Shown: positions 59,577 to 64,000 of the stretch, piece after piece
Layout: the number at the start of each line of letters is the position of its first letter
How positions within the stretch are numbered: the stretch's first letter is position 1
From: Apis mellifera
Lineage: Eukaryota > Arthropoda > Insecta > Hymenoptera > Apidae
DNA length: 64,000 nucleotides
Direction: 5' to 3'
Assembly: GCF_003254395.2 (NCBI RefSeq)
Contig: NC_037649.1
Location: forward strand, 6,977,032 to 7,041,031
Program-made: the position numbers and the translations under genes
The notes under the pieces: model-generated
What the model was told of the DNA's origin: nothing
Database searches by the model: none
Seen by the model: the letters and a program-made list of their open reading frames with translations, nothing else

Positions 59577-60424
59577 CTAAAGACACTGATACATGTTGTT
59601 ATGTCCCATATGATGCGGAGCCGGAAGCTGATGCTGATGGGCGTACATCCTCTGGTCGTAGCACGGTTGATACTGCATCGGTGGGCTGACACTGCTCTGG
59701 TCGCTGTAACAATCGTATTCCTGCCATTCGGGCACGAATCTCTCCTGGGGATAAGGGAACACAGCGTGCGACGGGCCGAGCCGCTTCTGCGCGGCGACCG
59801 CGCAACTTCCTGTCGAGGATGTGATCATGTTTCCATTCTCGCTGATGCTGACCGTCACGTTGCCCACGTTCACGGTGATCTCCCCAGTTTCCGTGTTTCC
59901 CAGCGTCTGGGACAGGGCCCAGATGTAGTTGTGGGCGAAACGGAGGGTCTCGATTTTCGTGAGCTTGGTGTCCTCCGGAAACGTGGGCAACGCCATCCTC
60001 AGGCGTTCCAACGCGTCGTTCAGAGTGTGCATCCTGTGCCTCTCGCGATCGTTCGCCTTTATTCGACGATTCCTTTTCAGTCTGAGCACCTGCGGGCGAA
60101 CCAATGGTTTCGAGATGTGAATCATTTCGCCTCTTTCCTTCCTTTATCCTCCTTCTGTTCTTTTCGAGCCGCGCGCACTCCTGGCAGGATGCTCTCTTTG
60201 GGTGGGCGTGATCTCTGAGAGATAGGGGGGACTCTTACCTGTGTCGGACTCTTGCACCGCGTGTTCCGAGTTTTCTTCCGTTTCTCCTCTTTCGCCGGCG
60301 GGAACAGGGCGTCCGTTTGTGCCTCGTGCTTGGGAGATTCGAAGCTCACGTCGAAACCGGAATCGGAGGAACTCGACAGCTCGTCGAAACCTCCTTCGCT
60401 GCAGAACGAGTACTCCGAGGACAT
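59577..60424 (-). CDS. tap: Tap / neurogenin-type bHLH transcription factor
   Basis: Nuclear bHLH factor expected to act with Daunthe E-protein partner in neural and sensory development. Two coding exons, 60239-60424 and 59577-60089 (acceptor CCCGCAG), give 232 aa. The N-terminal exon has an acidic, Ser-rich segment (FDELSSSSDSGFDVSFESP). The bHLH occupies about 69-124: basic region NRRIKANDRERHRMH, helix 1 LNDALERLRMALP, loop TFPEDTKLTK, helix 2 IETLRFAHNYIWALSQTL. The phrase TKLTKIETLRFA-NYIWAL is diagnostic of the neurogenin/Tap family. The C terminus is rich in Tyr, Gln, Pro and His. The start MSSEYSFCSE is chosen because a CTCTCAG acceptor lies 17 bases upstream, so an upstream in-frame GTG is intronic. 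Confidence 0.93.
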
Positions 60425-60592
60425 GCTGCGGCTGTCTATCTCTGAGAGGGATAAATATTTCACGGGTTTATTATTCTACGAAGTGAATGGCTTAACGAGG
60501 GATTGATTGAAAAACTCAATTCACGAATCACCGATCGATGTACATTCGAATAATTCGTTCCACGCCACCGTTTTCACCGATAATCGTCTTAC

Positions 60593-60790
60593 CTGATCCT
60601 CGCAGAATACGTCGCACAGATTCGTTCACTTCATAAACTTGCTATGATTCCGCGATTGCACTTTGTGAATGAAATTCCGTGTCACGACATAGCCGAACGT
60701 TTCGTTGGCGGCGAGTAGGGGGGAGGGGAAAAAAAAAAAAGGAAATAAGAAACGCGAGACCGTGCCAGGCGGGGTACAATTTGGTACTGC
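60593..60790 (-). other. tap: Probable 5'UTR exon of tap
   Basis: A strong donor (GGATCAG/GTAAGACG) ends the exon at 60593, and the acceptor for the start-codon exon is at 60442. The exon includes a two-codon upstream frame (ATG AAG TGA). The upstream limit is estimated from the TATA-like element. Confidence 0.5.
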
Positions 60791-60815
60791 GAAAGTGGCA
60801 TGGGGCTCTTAGGGC

Positions 60816-60822
60816 ATATATA
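60816..60822 (-). promoter_or_regulatory. TATA-like element for tap
   Basis: GGTATATATGCC on the minus strand in a GC-rich patch (60680-60990), about 390 bp above the tap start codon and roughly 25-30 bp above the inferred transcript start. Confidence 0.4.
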
Positions 60823-60990
60823 CCGTCCCGAGGGGTATTTTGCCCCCTCCACAAGGGCGGCCCGTCGTCTATGGGGCACCGTACCAACAGTTCACCCCAT
60901 AATCACGACGGAGGGGCACCTAAACCCCCCACCACTCTCCTTTGTATGCATTAGACGCGTGCCACGGCTATGTAGTCGTCTAGTTTAGGA

Positions 60991-63900
60991 GATTAGAGGT
61001 TTTTAGGGCGATTACGCTCTCTCTCTTTCTCCTTCAAACTCGTGCGAAGAACGATTACGAAGTTTCTGCGGCCGTGTTAAATTAAAAATTGATAATCGTC
61101 GTGTCTTTTTTTGTATATTAATTTCTTACGAAAGAATAGAAATTCGCCTACTAGTGATTCGGTGAGTTGAGAAATTAGATTTTCAACTTTATTGATTTTC
61201 GTATCTCTGACGATAAGGATTTTAATACCTATTTTATCGGATAAAAATGATAATCAACGATTTTAATTATGATCTCGAACGTGATATAGAATATTCAATG
61301 CTAATATTCAGTTTTTCTTTTATCGTTGAATGGAAAAATTCACGTAATGCAACGATGCCTGTCACTGTGATTCACGATCAACTGCGTTGTAGAGAGTGAC
61401 ATCAAGTTAAAGGCGCGGTACTATACAGTGAATGGAAATATTTGTACGGGGAATTAATCAAATTTTCTTACCTCTAAGTTTGTCGCAAAAAAAAAAAAAA
61501 AAAAAAAAAGGAAAGTGAAATCCAATTATTATCGTCCTTCCCGTTCACCACTTTCACTGAAAATGTCCGGTCTTAAAATGTCGTTGAACAAGGATTTATA
61601 GTTGAAAAAGTAAGTGTACGATAATCTAATAAAACCAACTACGGCCATATGTCGCATTTGCTAATCAGCTGATAATGCTCGAACATCACTATAGAAACCA
61701 ATAGATGGATCGTTCCCGATAGGAAAAGTTTTAATTGATCAACATTCGCGATTAATTGAATTATTTTAACGTTTTTTTAAAGAACGAATCTTTAACATAT
61801 TTTTAATTGAAATTCACGTTAGTTAAAAATAATATTAAACAATATTAGATAATAAAGATCCTCGCGATTCTTTTCGCTCGTTCTTTTTTCTTTTCATATC
61901 GTCCAGCCTTGTTTCAATCACGTATCCTCCTACGAATAGTATCAATAATTGTAACGAGATTACGCACAGTTTCTCAGGTCCCACGAAATATCAGTGTGCA
62001 CAGGGATCACAACGGTAGCACGATAATAGTAAAAGCGATAATACGTGTAATACTTTTCAAGTATTAACGCCTGTCAATCTCCAACATATTATTTGAAATG
62101 TTGTGTAATCGTGTCAATATCTTTTCGCGTTAATCTCTATTCGGATCGAGGCATCGTGTCTATTTTCCAGGACCTGAAGAGTGTTGTGTTGCGCGAGTAA
62201 TATGCAAAAGATCGTAAGTTTGAAAAGAGAACGAACGAATATCAGAATCGCGCAGGATATCAGCAACGTTTGTTTGCATAACGATTTCTTATCGAAGCGT
62301 AATATCAAAGTATTTCGCGTATTCTTCGACATTGCTCGTCGATAATTTGTTCAATTTTGAGCAAACAAGAGTTCTGTTAAATTTTTATTTCACATTAATC
62401 ATTTATTAACAATTTTAACAGAAACGAAATTCCCTTTCTTTGTCCTTTATTATTAATAATTATTCTTCTATCGCGAATTTTCTTTTTTTTTTATAGAAAA
62501 TAAGGATGTAAAAATTTCTCTCGAGGGAAAGTTTGTTGTAAAAGAAATTTAAACCCGTTTAGAACCAACTTCGAAGCTCTTTTTTTCTTCGACCAGTTTC
62601 TCCTTATCGGATCTTTAATCCACGATAGCAGTTCGAAACAAGTACGAGTAAAGCAATTGCCTGTCGACTTTTTATTCCTCCCTTCAATTTTTCCCGTACC
62701 GTAAACGGAAGATGGATATAACGACGCGTTTAATGGGCGAAAATGATGAAATTGTTGTTCTGAGATAGACATTCGTGTAATTATTTCTGATCTTTCGAGT
62801 TTTCTTCTCCTTTTTTTCTTCCAATGTAATTCATTTTTCAAAAGTTTCAAAACTGTATAAACATTTACATTTCGATTACAAATTATTATTTTTATCAGTG
62901 AGACAAAATTATGATTCATATATAAGTTTTCACACGAATCACTCGAGTCCTTAGAAGTTAAAATATGTGGCTTGGTATCGATCGATCGATTTCGAGTGTG
63001 AACCATCGAGGCGATTGATGGTATCTCATTTGCATGATACGCTTTGATACGATTTGATCGACTCTATTGACACTAAATGAAAGTCTGTCTGTGTATGTAT
63101 AATAGGCATTTTTAGGCGTACCTCATTTCCATTTAAAAAAAAAGAAAAATGAGGCTCGTCGATGGATTATGCAACTGGAGAGTTTTATTTTGCCAGACAG
63201 ATTTGCATTTTTAGAAAGTTTCTACACATCCGCCTATTATTTACATATTATGATTAATTTGTGGAAACATTGATTGTTGATAACTAATTAAATTCGTCAC
63301 GGAATCATGAAATTTTATTATTTTCGATTTTGGAAAAATCGGGGAATACCTTGTTTAACGATTCGAGTAAAATTTTTATTGCCTAGAAAGCGGTTTGTAG
63401 ACATCGCGAAAGTCGACTTTTGGTCAAACATTCATGGCTCTTTTAATGGCAAAAATTGATACACCGTGAAATTATCGTTTTTAGTAGCAAGTTCGTAAAA
63501 TCTTATACCTCCTCGATATTTGCAAAAAGTAAATGTATTTGTAAAAAATTTACAATCCCATAAAACATAACAGGTCGGCAATCGAAGGCAACAAAAGAAA
63601 AAAATTTCCGTAGACAAAAATATCTAAAGAGTAAAATAAAAAACGGGAACACGTTTTCAAAAGTTGTTGGAACAAAAATATTATTTATCTCTATCAAAAA
63701 ATTAAACGAAATCGAAAACATCTACGATCGAATCTTGGTTCTTTTTTTTTTTTAAACGATCATCGACCCTCAAAGCCTCTACCCTTCGTCGCGAAAGGTT
63801 GGGCTTCGACCAACCCTTTTTCACACTTTGAAAAATTCGTGCCGTTTCGCCGATAAAAGAACGCCGTGAAATCGACACCGTGTCAGACACATGTTCGATC

Positions 63901-64000
63901 GGGCCACAGAAATATCGGGAATTACACGAAAGATTTGGCGCACGGTGCGTGCAAAATCGAAGATCAAATAAAAAAAAAAGAGAGAAAGAAAGAAAGAGAG
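60991..64000. other. Upstream flank of tap, no gene seen
   Basis: AT-rich sequence with a poly-A run at about 61487-61509 and a GA-rich end (63976-64000). A 171-codon frame on the minus strand (62491-63006) has a normal ATG but biased Lys/Asn/Arg content and no domain; it is not called as a gene. The stretch probably holds part of the tap control region. Confidence 0.4.

Noticed and set aside
59358..60218. 286-codon plus-strand frame
   Set aside because: Antisense shadow of the tap coding exon and its 3' flank; the bHLH on the minus strand is unmistakable.
62491..63006. 171-codon frame on the minus strand with an ATG
   Set aside because: AT-rich composition, many Lys/Asn/Arg codons, no domain, and no promoter or splice context. 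Such a length is possible by chance in this sequence.

Overview
This is an AT-rich, intron-containing animal genome segment. Gene content (two insect troponin C genes, a classic six-cysteine odorant-binding protein, a Tap/neurogenin-type bHLH gene, an insect vitamin K-dependent carboxylase, an SLC22 transporter) and base composition point to a holometabolous insect, most likely a bee such as Apis. Gene models were built by hand from splice sites, reading frame and phase; every intron reported for the named genes obeys GT-AG and keeps frame. All seven protein genes that can be supported lie on the minus strand.

Layout: (1) 1-11.3 kb holds no clear gene except a possible exon at the left edge; it has a 5-copy ~195-bp tandem array (264-1222) and a 210-bp tandem duplication (8859-9271). 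(2) 11.3-16.0 kb has two tandem troponin C genes, each encoding 153 aa and each with an exon whose only coding sequence is ATG; the second has a broken Ca-binding loop II, as in the stretch-activation (F1/TpnC4) type. (3) 17.9-21.7 kb has a leucine-rich-repeat membrane receptor (5' exon missing), a small orphan type II membrane protein and an odorant-binding protein. (4) 22.4-26.7 kb is a 7-exon SLC22-like transporter with a ~200-bp tandem array in its last intron. (5) 28.9-33.1 kb is gamma-glutamyl carboxylase (9 coding exons plus a 5'UTR exon). (6) 33-59 kb is a long stretch without protein genes. Within it, 38.5-45.8 kb is dense in perfect short-loop hairpins, repeated short motifs and splice-site-bounded segments on the minus strand, including a duplicated exon whose hairpin stems are kept while loops differ: a candidate long structured non-coding RNA. 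The stretch also has a CACGTG cluster (48.4-50.2 kb) and two G-quadruplex motifs (53.4-53.5 kb). (7) 59.6-60.8 kb is tap, with a 5'UTR intron and a TATA-like element. (8) 60.9-64 kb shows no gene.

The genes do not form a pathway: muscle regulation, olfaction, transport, protein carboxylation and neural specification sit side by side. The troponin C pair is the only clear functional cluster. The most unusual part is the putative structured RNA locus.
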